NCBI GenBank assembly: GCA_001465935.1
Contig: LNKV01000037.1
Coordinates: 186,001-250,000 of the forward strand
DNA: 64,000 bases
Source of the DNA: Clarireedia homoeocarpa
Lineage: Eukaryota; Ascomycota; Leotiomycetes; Helotiales; Rutstroemiaceae
Direction: 5' to 3'
Part shown: piece after piece, positions 22,942-35,000 of the stretch
Layout: the number at the start of each line of letters is the position of its first letter
How positions within the stretch are numbered: position 1 is the stretch's first letter
The notes under the pieces: model-generated
The model's input: the letters and a program-made list of their open reading frames with translations, nothing else
The model's database searches: none
Told to the model about the DNA's origin: nothing
Program-made: the position numbers and the translations under genes

Positions 22942-24239
22942 AAAACTACTGTACAGTGGTGTGTACAGTAGTGTGCTTTGGAGGAGCCGTCGAGAATTGT
23001 CGGGAAGCAATGAGGATTCGTAGAAACCCGTCCCACGGGCCTGTCAATCTCTCATCCTCCCCCCCCCTTGTCGTGCTGCGTGGATGCTTGTCCCTTACCC
23101 TTCCCCATTCCATGGGTAAAATGGTTTACGGAAGAGTATGATGACTGGTGCGTGAACCAGTCACCCTGCGACCCGACCCTCCTCTTCTTCCATCCTTTCT
23201 ACCCATTCCCGTGCAAACGGCGCTGGATTGGTTGAATCGCAGGCCGAACCGCGACCCTAGTCCGGTTCCGTAGACCCTCGTAAGTACCATTTGGGAGTTG
23301 GGATCTGTCATGGATCGTTACTTAGAGCGTGAGGAAATGGGGAGGAGGATGGAAAAGGTTAGGATTGCACAAGCGACGTGCGAAGTGGGCAAAGGTGGGT
23401 AACGCAGGCAAGGGAATGTGGTAATGGGTAGTGAACAGTGCCACTTGCACAATTGATACTGCCACGACTGGGAATTCCCAGGAATGTCCAGCACCCAAAG
23501 AACAAAACCACTGCGTATTCCCTACCCAAGCTTCCCCGATCCTCTCTCTTCGCGCAACCCAACGATTAACTTCGTACAGCGGAGCAGAGTATCCTTCGCC
23601 TCGACCGCGATCTCGACCTCGACTCGACAGCTTGCAACACAGGTCGACTTCGGCGACAATTTACCCGGACGTGGTTGAGAAGACCAGAGGAGTCCTCACC
23701 GTCCTGACTTGGAATTTTAGCAGTGGCTTCGATCGCTCGCTTTACTGTGTCGGAAGCCTTCCACGGCCTTGGGAAGTCGGACAGACCTCAACACCACCTT
23801 CTCAGCCCCCTCCCAATATAATTCTTTCGGTCTTTGAACAGAGGCAATAGATTCGATCGCAGTCGTCCGTCTACTTGCATCCTTATTCCGAGTCTTTCTT
23901 GATTGATCCACGACCCGACCCATTCACGGTAGAGCAAGACCCTCAATTCTTTGATCATTACTTCATAGGTAGGTACGCACTTGGACTCGATAATGCCCTG
24001 TCCTTCCTTACCAGCACCGTCCTTTCATTTTTTCTTCATGGATATTTGGGTTTCAACCGAAAGCTTATTGCACACCCTCTGGGTCCTAAATTGGTTGTAT
24101 TTACTCATGCTGATGGTCAAGATGTAATTATAGTATCTAGTATTATTGTCGTTATTATTTATTCCTGCCGATTTTAATGTCAGAACGAAATATTCCCATT
24201 GCTTCGAGCCATTTCAAGGATCCTGTTGATATCTCTAAA

Positions 24240-26070
24240 ATGGCTTCTGTATCCAGCCAGGGCAGACCAGAGGTGATACGCAGAACAACAAAGAAGGGGA
24301 GGAAACTCAGATATGAGTTAGCAGTTATTCAGCAGCCCGAGCGTGCTCGAGCTTGCGGTGCAGGAGCGAAATGTATGTGACCTGACTGACAATGTAAGGT
24401 CGTCATGGCCATTGCTAACAGATTGCGTAGCATCTGCCGATAGACGTCCAGTTGATCCACCGCCTGTGGTCCAACTTTGTATTTTCGACGAAACCGACGG
24501 TGGAAATTCCGAGATTACCTTTCAATACAATGCGAACTTCTTCCTTTTCGCAACCTTGGAGATAACCCGACCGATCGCTGCTGGTCGCGTTCAGCCCCAA
24601 GCCCCTCAAGTACCCGTCTTGACTGGCATGCCTGTTTCTGGAATGGCATACTTGGATCGTCCACAAGAAGCTGGCTACTTTATCTTCCCAGACTTATCAG
24701 TGCGACACGAAGGCATCTACAAGCTTAGCTTCAACCTTTACGAGGAAACGAAATCTGACGAGGACAGCGACCAAGAAACCCCAGATGAAGCAAACCAACG
24801 AAAGATGTCCAACGCAGGTCCAATGGATGATCCCTCTTTCGACTGGCGTATGGAGATCAAGTCATGCAGTTTCCAAGTGTTCAGTGCAAAGAAATTCCCA
24901 GGGCTCAATGAGAGCACATCTTTGAGCAGAACTGTAGCGGAACAAGGCTGTCGAGTCCGTATCCGACGTGATGTAAGAATGAGAAGGAGAGACACCAAGC
25001 AAGGTAATGACTTCGACGATGGTGATGATGATTATGCTCGCCCAGGGCGTGCTGCATCGCCTACTCCACCTGAATATCAGAGACAGAGGTCATCGAGTCT
25101 TGGTAGCAATGAGGATCCGCAATTACAGAGACGTGGGTCTGGAGAATTCTCGTCGTATCACTCACCCACACCCGAGGCAGCAAACACACATGGTGCTCCT
25201 GGCAGCTACTTGAATTTTGTCGGTCCGGCGCCATTCCCAGCACCACAAGCATCGCAGTTCAGTCACCCACCGCCGCCGCAGTCCCAACAACCAGCTCCAG
25301 CGCCCTACCCACCAATACATAATTCTTACCAAACTCAAGGTCCGGCTCAGCCTTTCCGTTCACAAGGTCCACCTCCTCCACCTCCATCGGCTGCACCGAC
25401 AACTTATAATTTCACGGAAAGGCAACCCTATTCGCAATTCCATCCTAGCCATGCACCTCGTAACGAAGTACGTGAACCGTATGAACCAGAGTATAGGAGA
25501 CATTCCGTGGGTTACAATCCTCCACATACTCCACATACTCCACATACGCCACATACTCCACATCCCATTGCTCCTGCTCCTCAGAACCCACAATACAACC
25601 AACCTATCGAATCCAGTTACAACCGCAATGGTTCTATCTCGGCATATTCGAACCATTCGCGGGATTCGGTGAGTCTTGCACCTCTGAGAGCCGAGCACCC
25701 TGCGGAGAGCAAATTCGGTGGTGCTTCCTCACCACTTGCTCCAATATCGACCGTCTCCCGCTTGGCGCCTATGCCAAGTCACAACTACGACAGATACGCA
25801 GAAAGATCTGGACCATTTGGACCATATACACTTGCACCGAATGCTCCTATGGAGGCAGAACAACCTACAAGACTCGGTAAAAGAGCCTACGGAAGCGCAT
25901 TCAGCTCTGCACAAGAGTCATTGTTCAATGGTCAACGGCCTAGCAGCTCACATCAACAAGAGATTGAGAATGATGATGATTTGAATGATGCCCTTGATGA
26001 GCAATTCAAGATGGGCTACAAGCGAGCTGACGGTACTATTGTTCACCGTCCAGCTCCTTTGGCTGACTAA
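24240..26070 (+). CDS. veA: Velvet regulator VeA
   Basis: Two exons (24240-24372, 24431-26070) encode 590 aa. VeA bridges VelB and LaeA and couples light, development and secondary metabolism; it shuttles to the nucleus in the dark. The N-terminus has a basic nuclear-import stretch RRTTKKGRKLRY. The velvet fold runs to about residue 240: QQPERARACGAGAKSSADRR, PVDPPPVVQL, YNANFFLFATLE, VLTGMPVSGMAYLDRP, AGYFIFPDLSVRHEGIY, AKKFPGLNESTSLSR, EQGCRVRIRRDVR. The rest is Pro/Gln/Ser-rich disordered sequence with an HTP repeat, ending in an acidic EIENDDDLNDALDEQF segment. ATG 24240 is preferred for its context (AAA before, G after); an upstream in-frame ATG at 24177 would add 21 residues. In Botrytis the orthologue BcVEL1 controls virulence and conidiation (family knowledge). 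Confidence 0.96.
25521..25563 (+). repeat. In-frame CCACATACT repeat in veA
   Basis: A 9-bp unit repeated four to five times, encoding (HTP)n at about residues 408-422 in the disordered C-terminal part. Confidence 0.9.
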
Positions 26071-27305
26071 GGTCTTGGTTGAAGACTAGGCATGATTTCG
26101 GTGCGCGTTGATATTGTTTATAGTACAGGAGTTTGGAAATTCGTCGGAGTTATGGTGGGAATTCTTTGCTGCCTTCAATTATTCCCTACCGTGAGCGGTA
26201 TATGATTCCTGGGGCCACCTTAACGATATCTCTTTTGTTGAGTATATACACCGAGCCCTTACAAATATTTCATATTTTCCTTTGATTCTGAATGACCTAT
26301 GGCGGCACTTTTGATTTCCTTGCGTATTTGTTACAGGCTTCTTTTAAAAAGCATACATGGCACTTCTCCTTGATGATATCCAGATGGTTGGAACGCGTCG
26401 GACCACCTTGACTCTTTTTCTTGATTGTTATTTATCTTCGGGATTTGATATAGGGAACACATTTTGGGAGACTAGATGAAGGCAACAACAGACAAGAAGG
26501 GACAAACCCATTCTGTAATTTAGGCATCTGGAGGGGATATTTCAAATGGTGGAATGGGGTCGACGATTTGGTTCCTTGATGGTTAGACAGCAGAGATTGA
26601 ATAACAATTGGTTGGGTTGGGATCAGCATAGTTTACAAACATCAATTCTTGACCAAAGCAACAATGGACGAACGTGTACTTGGGTAATTCGTGCTGGCAT
26701 CTCGTGTATGTTGATTCTCGTTTCCAAAGGGATGTGATGCTGATAGTGAGGTTGCATGTTCCAATCGCAGTCTTGCTGTGTGGGTGTCGCCTTCTTGTTG
26801 CTGTAGATACGATGCAGGTACAAAAAGATGACGAGCATGTGTTCCTGGTGTTCATGTCTGTAAACATGAACAGGTCAGTGCAATCAATGCATGGCAAGTG
26901 CGAACGACCGATTGTGGATAGGATGAGGAGACGTGGATGGCTTTTATTTGGTGATAATTGGCAGAGGATTCGGGAGATTGCATTGCCCTTTCATGTCGGA
27001 ACTCGGGAAGGCCTTGCAGTTTTCTTCTTCTTCTTGCAGTCCCATGTCGGACCAAAGTCGCGCATCGGTCCAATTTAATAAGGGTTGTTGGACCACATAA
27101 AGTAAGCGCGCGGGGGGAGGCGTGAACGGTGGATGAGCTTGAGTTCATCCCATCCACTTAGAATACTTCAAAGGGCCGACACCTTGAACTTTGTTGGTCT
27201 CTCGGCAACGCATGCATTTGTTGACATTGCTGCCGCTTTGTTGTTTACTTCTTACCTCTTGCAGTCAACCACAGCTACGCACTGCACATGACATGTGCAT
27301 ACATA

Positions 27306-27343
27306 CAATACAACATACAACATACAACATACAACATACAACA
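27306..27343. repeat. ATACAAC tandem repeat
   Basis: 7-bp unit repeated about five times. Confidence 0.9.
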
Positions 27344-27767
27344 CAGCACCATACACACTTCACTTGTGCCACCACTGCCACCACCTCGACCACAATACCA
27401 CAACAGACCCCGTGTCGCTGATGCATGGCGGTGAGACTAATTCTCTGAACTCCGCATTTCGGCATGCACGCACGCAAGGCCACTTTATTGATCAACACAT
27501 CCTCGCGAGCATTCTGCGAATCAACGCTCGCCTTGAGCTTGAATTCCTCGGGACAAGTTCGAAATATTGAGACATCTTGATACGTACATGCTGGAGCTAG
27601 GTACGAAGATCACAAAAATATACTTGCGGAACCGAGTTTAGTTGTACATCGTACACTAAAAACGTTCCCTCTGCATATCTTTGTCTCTCCGAGCTTGTAC
27701 CTGAACTTTCTTACCCCTTCCGACTTTTTAGTACTTCTATTCGGCTTCTCTCCCTTCTCCTCTTTTC

Positions 27768-27805
27768 TCCTCTCCTCTCCTCTCCTCTCCTCTCCTCTCC
27801 TCTCC
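27768..27805. repeat. TCTCC pentanucleotide repeat
   Basis: About seven to eight TCTCC/TCCTC units in a pyrimidine tract about 110 bp upstream of the proposed start at 27913; probably in the 5' leader. Confidence 0.9.
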
Positions 27806-27912
27806 CCTTCGCTCCTCTTCCTCGTTTCCTTGTGTGGACGCCTGCTCATCCCAGCCACCATTTCTGGGCGCGTCAATGTTCTCACGATCTTTGGTACCGA
27901 CACGCATCTAAA

Positions 27913-30325
27913 ATGGCGGCGTACATGGTTAGTTCCTTTCTTTGTTATCATAACCAGAACGCGCCCAACTACATATTCTCTGTTGATGCCAATTGGATGC
28001 ACACTTACTAATATCACGTCTGATGCATAGAGTCCACGCCGCCATTCCATGGATCGATCTATTAGGGAGGGTTCCTACGACGATGGCTGGGGTTCTCTCA
28101 ATTCGAGAGCAGGGTCGAAGAGATTGTACAGCAATCGAAATCCGCGTCCGACGATTTTGGGAGATGCGTTCGATGATGGAAGTTATGCTGAAGTCATCGA
28201 CGAGGAATACCCCGAAGGGAAACGACATCGCGGCACCGATTGGCCTTTACCGCCTGCGCCTCTTCCCCGAGCTATCTCACCTCGACCAATCTCTCGACCT
28301 CCTTCACGAGGCGCGTCGCGCGCTCGCAGTCGATGCTCCACCGCGTCCCCTCCTTCTCGCCGCCTGAGCTACCACAGACCGCGCACTTCTAGGTTTGTGG
28401 AAGGTAGCATGAATGATAAGGTCAGTCAACTACCGCCAAAAACATATCTTTACGGTGAAGAGGATCTTCGCGAGCGTTACGACGAATACAATGGATTCAG
28501 TGGCAATGCACAGAGTCGAATCAGGAATATGGCAAAGCCCAAGGGCTTTTTGCTGAACTCCAATGTTTCCATGGTTGAATCGTCTGTCGCAGGTGGCTCC
28601 GATGTTTCTCAGAAATCTAGCATTTTCCGATTTGGCAGTAAGATTGCGGCCTCAATGAAGCCCTCCAACTGGAAGATATTCTCGAAGCAACCAAAGATAC
28701 CCGAAGAAACGCCACAACAAAAGGCCGTTAGAGAGCGTCAAGAGAAAGCAGAGAGGATGTATCATGAATTGAAGAATAATGGATACTTCCGCGAAGGTGC
28801 AATTATCCACCCGAATTACAAACCACCTATGGATCAGGCACCGCGTCTCAAGCATGACTCCGGCGTAGAATTGAACGACCAGTACCACTCAAGGCAGAGC
28901 ACACCCACAGAAGACAAGAGACAAGGGAGGCTTTATGTTGAAACTACCGAAATATATGTTGATAGTCCAGCTTCTAAGTTCTCCCAGCCAGTCGATGGCG
29001 CTTCTACACCTCGCAGGACGCCATTCCCTTTGAAGACGCCCTCAATGACTGCTCTCAAAAAGGCCCCCAGTAAAGACAATCTTCCTCTTTCGGAACCAAG
29101 TTTCCGGGCAGTTAGAAAAATCCCGTCTAGAAAGGAGTTCCAAAAACAGCAGAAGCTGGTCAAGCGGGTCAGTGACTTGGAGTTGAAACTTGACAACGCG
29201 CGTCGCCAACTGTCTGAAACATTGGGAGACCCCTACGTTGAAGAGGACTCATATCTATCAACAAAATACCAATCGATGAATCACACACCGCCACCTTCTC
29301 GGGGTGGCAGATCACGCTTTGTTCCAGGTGCTTTGGCAACTCTTCCTTCCGAGCGACTTCTTAGTGGCTACCTTAAACCGGAGCTTGATTCCGATGGAGA
29401 CGAAGTTCTCACAGATATTGGACAAGCTATCACTACGCGAGAGAGCATGGTCAATATTTCTAAAGCCCAGAAGCAAAACTTGAACTCAAGGGAGATTCGA
29501 GCTGCGCGAAGTGACAGTCTGCTGTCATCCCCACCTCGTGTAGTTCAGCATGAAACTTTTGTTCATACTGACGATTATGGATCGGAACTTTCGGATATCG
29601 AAATGTCTGATGATTACACTGTTTTCAAAGCTGTATCCGCGAACGGAGTTAGGGTGGTTGATATCAAACCCTCCAGCGCGCGTATGGTTCCAGTCAAGAG
29701 CATTGAGAAGGAAGATGATATGGCAAGTCCAGCCCGCGTAGTAAAGAAGGAAAGTGCGCGCGAACGATCGATAAACAATGGTGAAAATTACAAACCAGCA
29801 GTGGAACCGTCCGATTCTGACTCCGAGCAAGGCACCATGGTTAAACCTATCAGGAAAGTTAGAAGTAGCCGCACTCGCAGACTCATCAACGAGGTCACCC
29901 CCGAGCCCTCAATCCCCAAAAGAGTCCCCTCAAATCCTCACAATGGACGAAAATCCGCAACTCGTGTCACGGGCGTTAGCAACATAATCGATTCTACCCG
30001 ACCAAAGAGCATACTTGTGAAGCTCAAGGTGCCCAAAGAATCACCACTTTCTGACGCATCCAATCGCAGCGGTTCAAACTACCAAAAGCCTTCCTCGGTG
30101 ATGGCGAAAATGAACGTCGGTTCTCGTCGCCAATCAGGAGAGCTTGTCATTGATCAGGACTTGCAAAGCATGCGTTACGATCAATGTGTTCCACCGGTTC
30201 CAAAGCTTCCTCGACATGTCAGATTGGCTAGCGGCGAACTTCTCTCCATCCAAACCTCAAAGGCTCTCAAACCCGTTCATGCAAACGAACCTCAAGACTG
30301 GCCTGAAGACCTCGAGATCTTCTGA
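27913..30325 (+). CDS. Large basic nuclear-type protein, fungal-specific
   Basis: Two exons: a five-codon first exon (27913-27927, ATGGCGGCGTACATG) and 28031-30325, separated by a 103-bp intron with donor GTTAGT, branch TACTAAT and acceptor GCATAG; 769 aa. If the first exon is not used, ATG 28049 gives 758 aa. I recognise no enzyme domain. It is Ser/Arg/Pro-rich at the N-terminus (PRPISRPPSRGASRARSRC), has a lysine/glutamate helical stretch (PQQKAVRERQEKAERMYHEL), a short coiled-coil near KLVKRVSDLELKLDNARRQL, many basic patches and a conserved-looking C-terminus EPQDWPEDLEIF. Proteins of this type are often labelled nuclear RNA-binding protein in fungal genomes, without direct proof. Nuclear location is inferred from basic patches. 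Confidence 0.75.
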
Positions 30326-31167
30326 TCTCCATAGTATATACACATATATAAGGCCTTCTGGGTCTCTTCAAATACCTTCCCTGCCTACTACAAACTCTAC
30401 CGCACCGCCAGCCTATCGCACCACACTAAATCACCAAAAATCTACTCTTCAAATGTGTTATGAGTTACGAAACGACTTGATGGATACCATGTATTATTCT
30501 ACAGACGGCCATTGAAATTTCCCCAGTTATTTCCCGCTGTTTTGACTTTTGTTTTTTTGCCTTTTTCTTTGAATAACGAATTTCCTACCTTCATTTGGTC
30601 TTTTCTTCTCGACACTCTTTATACTATATGCACAGTAGAAAACTTTACGAATTTGATACGAGAGATGAGCTGAGATGAGACGAAACAAGGGCGGGGGATG
30701 AAAAAAGAAAATCAGAGGAGAGAATATGCATATTTGCATTTGCATGGCGAGTCGGTATCAAAGCGAGCGATTGAATGATGCATTTTTTGTTTAACTTTGG
30801 GGTTGTTTGTTGTATACCGGAAGGAGGCAGAACGGATGGATATAAGTAGTTGATTGATTGTTCAGCGAGGGAGGATAGTAACGAACGATCATGATGAGAC
30901 GACAACGATGATGATGAATGGTAATACTTAGTGTTATGTTATAATGACAGTGAGATTCATTTCAAATCGTCGTTGTCGACATCCTATTTTCTCTTTTTTT
31001 TTTCTCTTTTTTTTTTTACTTCTACCTAATTTTCAGGTATCCCATACTTTTTTCTTTTCGATATTCCTTCCTTGAACTCTTTGTATATTAGATAGTTAAC
31101 TCTATAGCTTAATTCCCCATAAACCCAATGAAAACTTTTTAAGGCCTGGTCGATCTATCTATCTGCA

Positions 31168-31195
31168 GAAGAAAGAAAGAAAGAAAGAAAGAAAG
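31168..31195. repeat. (GAAA)n repeat
   Basis: Seven uninterrupted tetranucleotide units. Confidence 0.95.
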
Positions 31196-31912
31196 TGTGA
31201 ATGACTAGATAACTGGATGAATGTCAAAAAATGATGAATCTTCAAGCAAGTACATTCATTCATTGAAAGATTTGTTCCTTCCGTAGAATGTTGGTGAAAA
31301 GCAGATTGATAAAAGAAAAGAGATAGAGCTTTACAAGTTAAAAAAAAGGGGGGGGGCTGCAGAGTGCATGCATGCAATGAATGACTGCTAAATGCTAAGT
31401 GCAATCAATAAATAGGTAATGATGATGAGAAAGTAAATAGAACAGATATTGATTGAAGCGCTGCATGCATGCATCCACAGATACTTGATGCTTGAAATGT
31501 GCTGCTGAATGATTAAGATCAAATGTAAATAAAATAAATGGTTGATGGTCTTACAACCGGCTTGTTGCTCATACCGTCCCGTACGATGCTGTATCTCATC
31601 CAACCCAATCCGTTTCATCCCGCCCAGTCCCACCAATTCCATATCATTCCATCCCGTTGCAGTCCAGTAGCAACCATCCGTCCATCCATCCATTGGTATT
31701 GTTTGTTGTAACTGCAAGATCTAACCCGGCCCGACCCCCAATCCATCAATACTAACTAAATCCAAGAATCCAGATTACGATCACGGTCCATCCCCCAGCC
31801 AGCATACTACATACGCTACGCTACATAATCCTCCCATTAGTATATCATAAATGGAAGTGACTGAAAAAGCAAAAACTAGTAAACAGGTGAGAAAACAAGA
31901 AAATCGCTAAAC

Positions 31913-31935
31913 GCAAGCAAGCAAGCAAGCAAGCA
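31913..31935. repeat. (CAAG)n repeat
   Basis: Five to six tetranucleotide units. Confidence 0.9.
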
Positions 31936-32048
31936 CAGAAGGTATAAAATATGCCATGCTGTGAGTCGTTGACAAATTGACCGGGAATTCCTAATCCCAT
32001 CTCATTCTGGCAGGAACCACATGACGATGACTAGAAATAAAAGGTCTA

Positions 32049-35000
32049 TCACAGTACTTCCACTATCCGATCTTGAATTTGATGTGGGTTCTGAACAGGT
32101 AGCCGATTCATGAGGGACTCAAAAGCCGCGGTAACAGGACGAGACCAAGCTGCCGGCATGCGATTGTAGGACATGGCGAGGATCATGACGATGAGGAGTG
32201 GAATCTATAAGTAACATTGTTAGCTGCTGTTGCGTAGTACGTATGTTTGTGTTTCCAAAAGTAGTTGAGAAATCAAGTGGAATAAGAAACGTACCCAGAC
32301 TAAGTATAGCTTCCTATCTTCGCTTCTTGTTTTTAGAAGCTCCTCATGCTTTAATCGCAGCTGGTCTTGTAGTTCTCTTGTGATGATGTGCTTCCTGCCA
32401 ATCCTGACTGTATCGATGACCATTGCTTTCCTTCTTGTTGCTGTTGCTGAACTTTCTGCCTGTGTACTCGTCTCCAAAGTTTGGTCAAAGATTTGAGTAC
32501 ATTTCTCATCAGCTAGTGTATCTGCGACAGCTCGTTCGGCAGACACTCGTTTGACATCGAGATCACTTTCGTTTTGTGGAAAGATGTCTTCGTACGCAGG
32601 AGGAGCGCTGGCCTGGTTACCAGAAAAGAGATCCCACCATTTGTAGTCTTGTTCTTTGGCGGCATCTGGTCGGTCACTGCTTTCAGGACGATTGTTGACA
32701 ACCAAATTACTGATTCGGCGAGCCATTGGAGTAGGTAGGTAGGACTGGTAGTCGGGAAGATTTGCGAGCGTAGGCATCTGAGGCATCTGTGGCAAGTTCG
32801 GGAGATTGAGGTGCATAGTATGTATCGTCTGTTGTAGATGTTGCATCTGTGCTTGCATTTGGGCAGTGAGCTGATCCCGGAATGCAGTCATGGCAGCAGT
32901 TGGTGAAGGTACTACTGCCGGTTCAATGCTAGGAAGCTCCATTACCGGTTCCTTGATAGGCTCAACCTTCTCGGTTAGTGGCTTGGGCATATTAGAACGT
33001 CTCGACTGCCTTTGTCGCATCCAGAACGCATCTTCAGCAGCGGTGTCGGCGTCTTCATCTTCATACTCATCACTCCCCTCATCCTCATCACTATCACTAA
33101 CACCGTGGTCCTCTGGAACTTCCGAGTTTGTTGGAGGTTGCCATAGAGATCGCAATGATGTAGCACTACTTGTTCTGCTCTTCAATGATGAACCACTTCG
33201 TGTTCTCGTGTGATGCTCAAGATGGCGAGCTGCACGGCGAACTTCATCAGAAGACGTCATGTCCGCGGGGGTATATCCTTGGAGACTTCGAACCGTGGGA
33301 TCGGCACCACCTAGTATGAGGCGTCGAACGATCTGTGGGTGATTATGAAGTGCAGCGAAATGCATAGGGGTGAAACCACCCTTGTCACGTGGCTCGGGGT
33401 TAGCCCCCCGTGCCAACAATGCAGCCACGAAGCGATGAAGCCCGAGAGAACAAGCAAAATGAAGCATTGTCTGTCCAGATGACCTACGCAAGTTAAGGCG
33501 CGGTAGGTGAGGACTGTCATCCAGATCAATAAGATCTAGACATCTCAGCAGCGTAGCTTCGACATCTACACCAAAAGCTGCCGCGTTAAAGCCAGGTCCA
33601 TGCTGAGATGCTCCACCACCAGGCGGTGACTGCCCTGATGGTGCCCCCCAGGGTCCATCAACGATCCTCCGTGCAAGATCGCGGACATCCTCCATCTTTC
33701 CGGTCATTTTATGACCAAGAACTGCTAAGGCTGTCCTTATTATTTGCTGCTCATCATCATCGACATACTTGAAGAACGCCTGTTGCTTCGGCATTGGAGG
33801 TGCCGGGTATTGCGGCCTCTGTTGGTGCTGATGCTTGAATGTAACTGGAACGGTCCCAGCAATTGCCGAGGGCGGTAAAAGACATACCAGAGACGTCTCA
33901 CCCCAGAATGTCGTTGTAGTAGCCTTAGCATCGCCGAACATAACTTCTAGTCCTTGACAAAATCCACTTCCAAGACAAGTTACCTCGATGCCACCAGCTT
34001 TAGGACCTTCATTAGGTATCAATTTATGTATTACCGGCGGTCTTTGCTGACTTATATTTAGAGGCATGCCATATAGCCCATTGGATACGGTCGCCGCCAT
34101 GTGAGCTTGCTGCTGTTGATAGGCTTGAACAGTGTTACGTAAGCCGTTCGGACTTGGAGCGCGACTTGGGTGGGCAGATACTGGTGCAGAATACATTTGA
34201 TGCATTGCTATGCTATCTATGGACTGTGACCTGTTGCCATTTGTGATAAATAATTGGTCATTGCTGTTCGGGGTAGGCGGGCCGGTGTTGAAATGCTGTG
34301 GGTGAGGTGGCATTGCCGAGGCAGATTGGGAGGGAAATTGTTGTTCATTTGAAGGGAAGTTCGCGAGATTGGGGGTGAATGGTGATGGCATGGTAGACGC
34401 CGTAGCACTCGTGGGCATGATGACTGATGTATTCATGCCTGATTGTCCCGTCTCCAATTTAGTCATTGCTAAACCTGTAGGCACTTTGCTCGATCCACTA
34501 GCTTTACGCTTCTTTGACATTGGTGGACCGGATGGTGTTGAAGGCGATGCCTGTGGAGACGGGTGGCGTGGGGTCATTGTAGCTGAGGTAGTCTGAGATG
34601 GATTGGATGGTGGATAGCTCATAGGCTGTGAGTATTGCATAAAAGTTTGCGGCATATTCTGCAAGTCGGCGTTTGACGCCGAGACGCGGAAAGGTGTCAT
34701 ACCGGGTGTTGGAACAGGGCCAGATGCAATCTCCAGGTTCCTATCAGCGGGGAACTGACTAGGACCAGGAAATACTGAGCTTTCTGGTGTTCCAGACGCT
34801 TGTGCAGGAACAGGTAACATGTTATGCGTTTTGTGGTCGTCTGTGATCATGATGGAAGATGTGATCTCTTGTGCGATCACACGATCTTGGAAGTCTTTAA
34901 TAGTAAAGATTACCTGAAAGCCGAGCTTCTCATTCTGGTGTCTGCAATAGCATGCGATTCTCATTGGTGCATCGACTTGCATAGCGCCCTCCGGCACGAA

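Larger units (their letters stand above)
18575..24239. other. 5.7-kb gene-poor region upstream of veA
   Basis: No gene I can support. It holds several tandem repeats (listed separately), scattered short frames, and at roughly 23.4-24.2 kb sequence that is probably the long leader/promoter of veA. The long minus frame 22353-23036 is produced by the trinucleotide repeat. A Cys-rich minus-strand patch at 19.8-20.26 kb is discussed under findings. Confidence 0.5.
26071..27912. other. Intergenic between veA and the next gene
   Basis: veA 3' flank followed by a repeat-rich promoter/leader. Contains the ATACAAC and TCTCC repeats below. The 134-aa plus frame at 26674-27078 has no recognisable features. 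Confidence 0.5.
30326..32048. other. Convergent intergenic region with simple repeats
   Basis: 1.7 kb between two convergent genes: T-rich tracts near 31000, (GAAA)n, (CAAG)n and several TGCATGCATGC palindromic patches near 31460. No gene supported. Confidence 0.6.

Noticed and set aside
22353..23036. Minus-strand 227-codon frame with poly-Leu tract
   Set aside because: The hydrophobic run is a translation of the AGC/AGT repeat, and the remaining sequence has no recognisable features.
18575..24239. RIP-degraded transposon in the gene desert
   Set aside because: I see no terminal repeats, transposase or polymerase fragments, and no extreme AT bias; not supportable by eye.
27610..28050. 146-codon minus frame with Glu/Arg repeats
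   Set aside because: Produced by the TCTCC repeat on the opposite strand.
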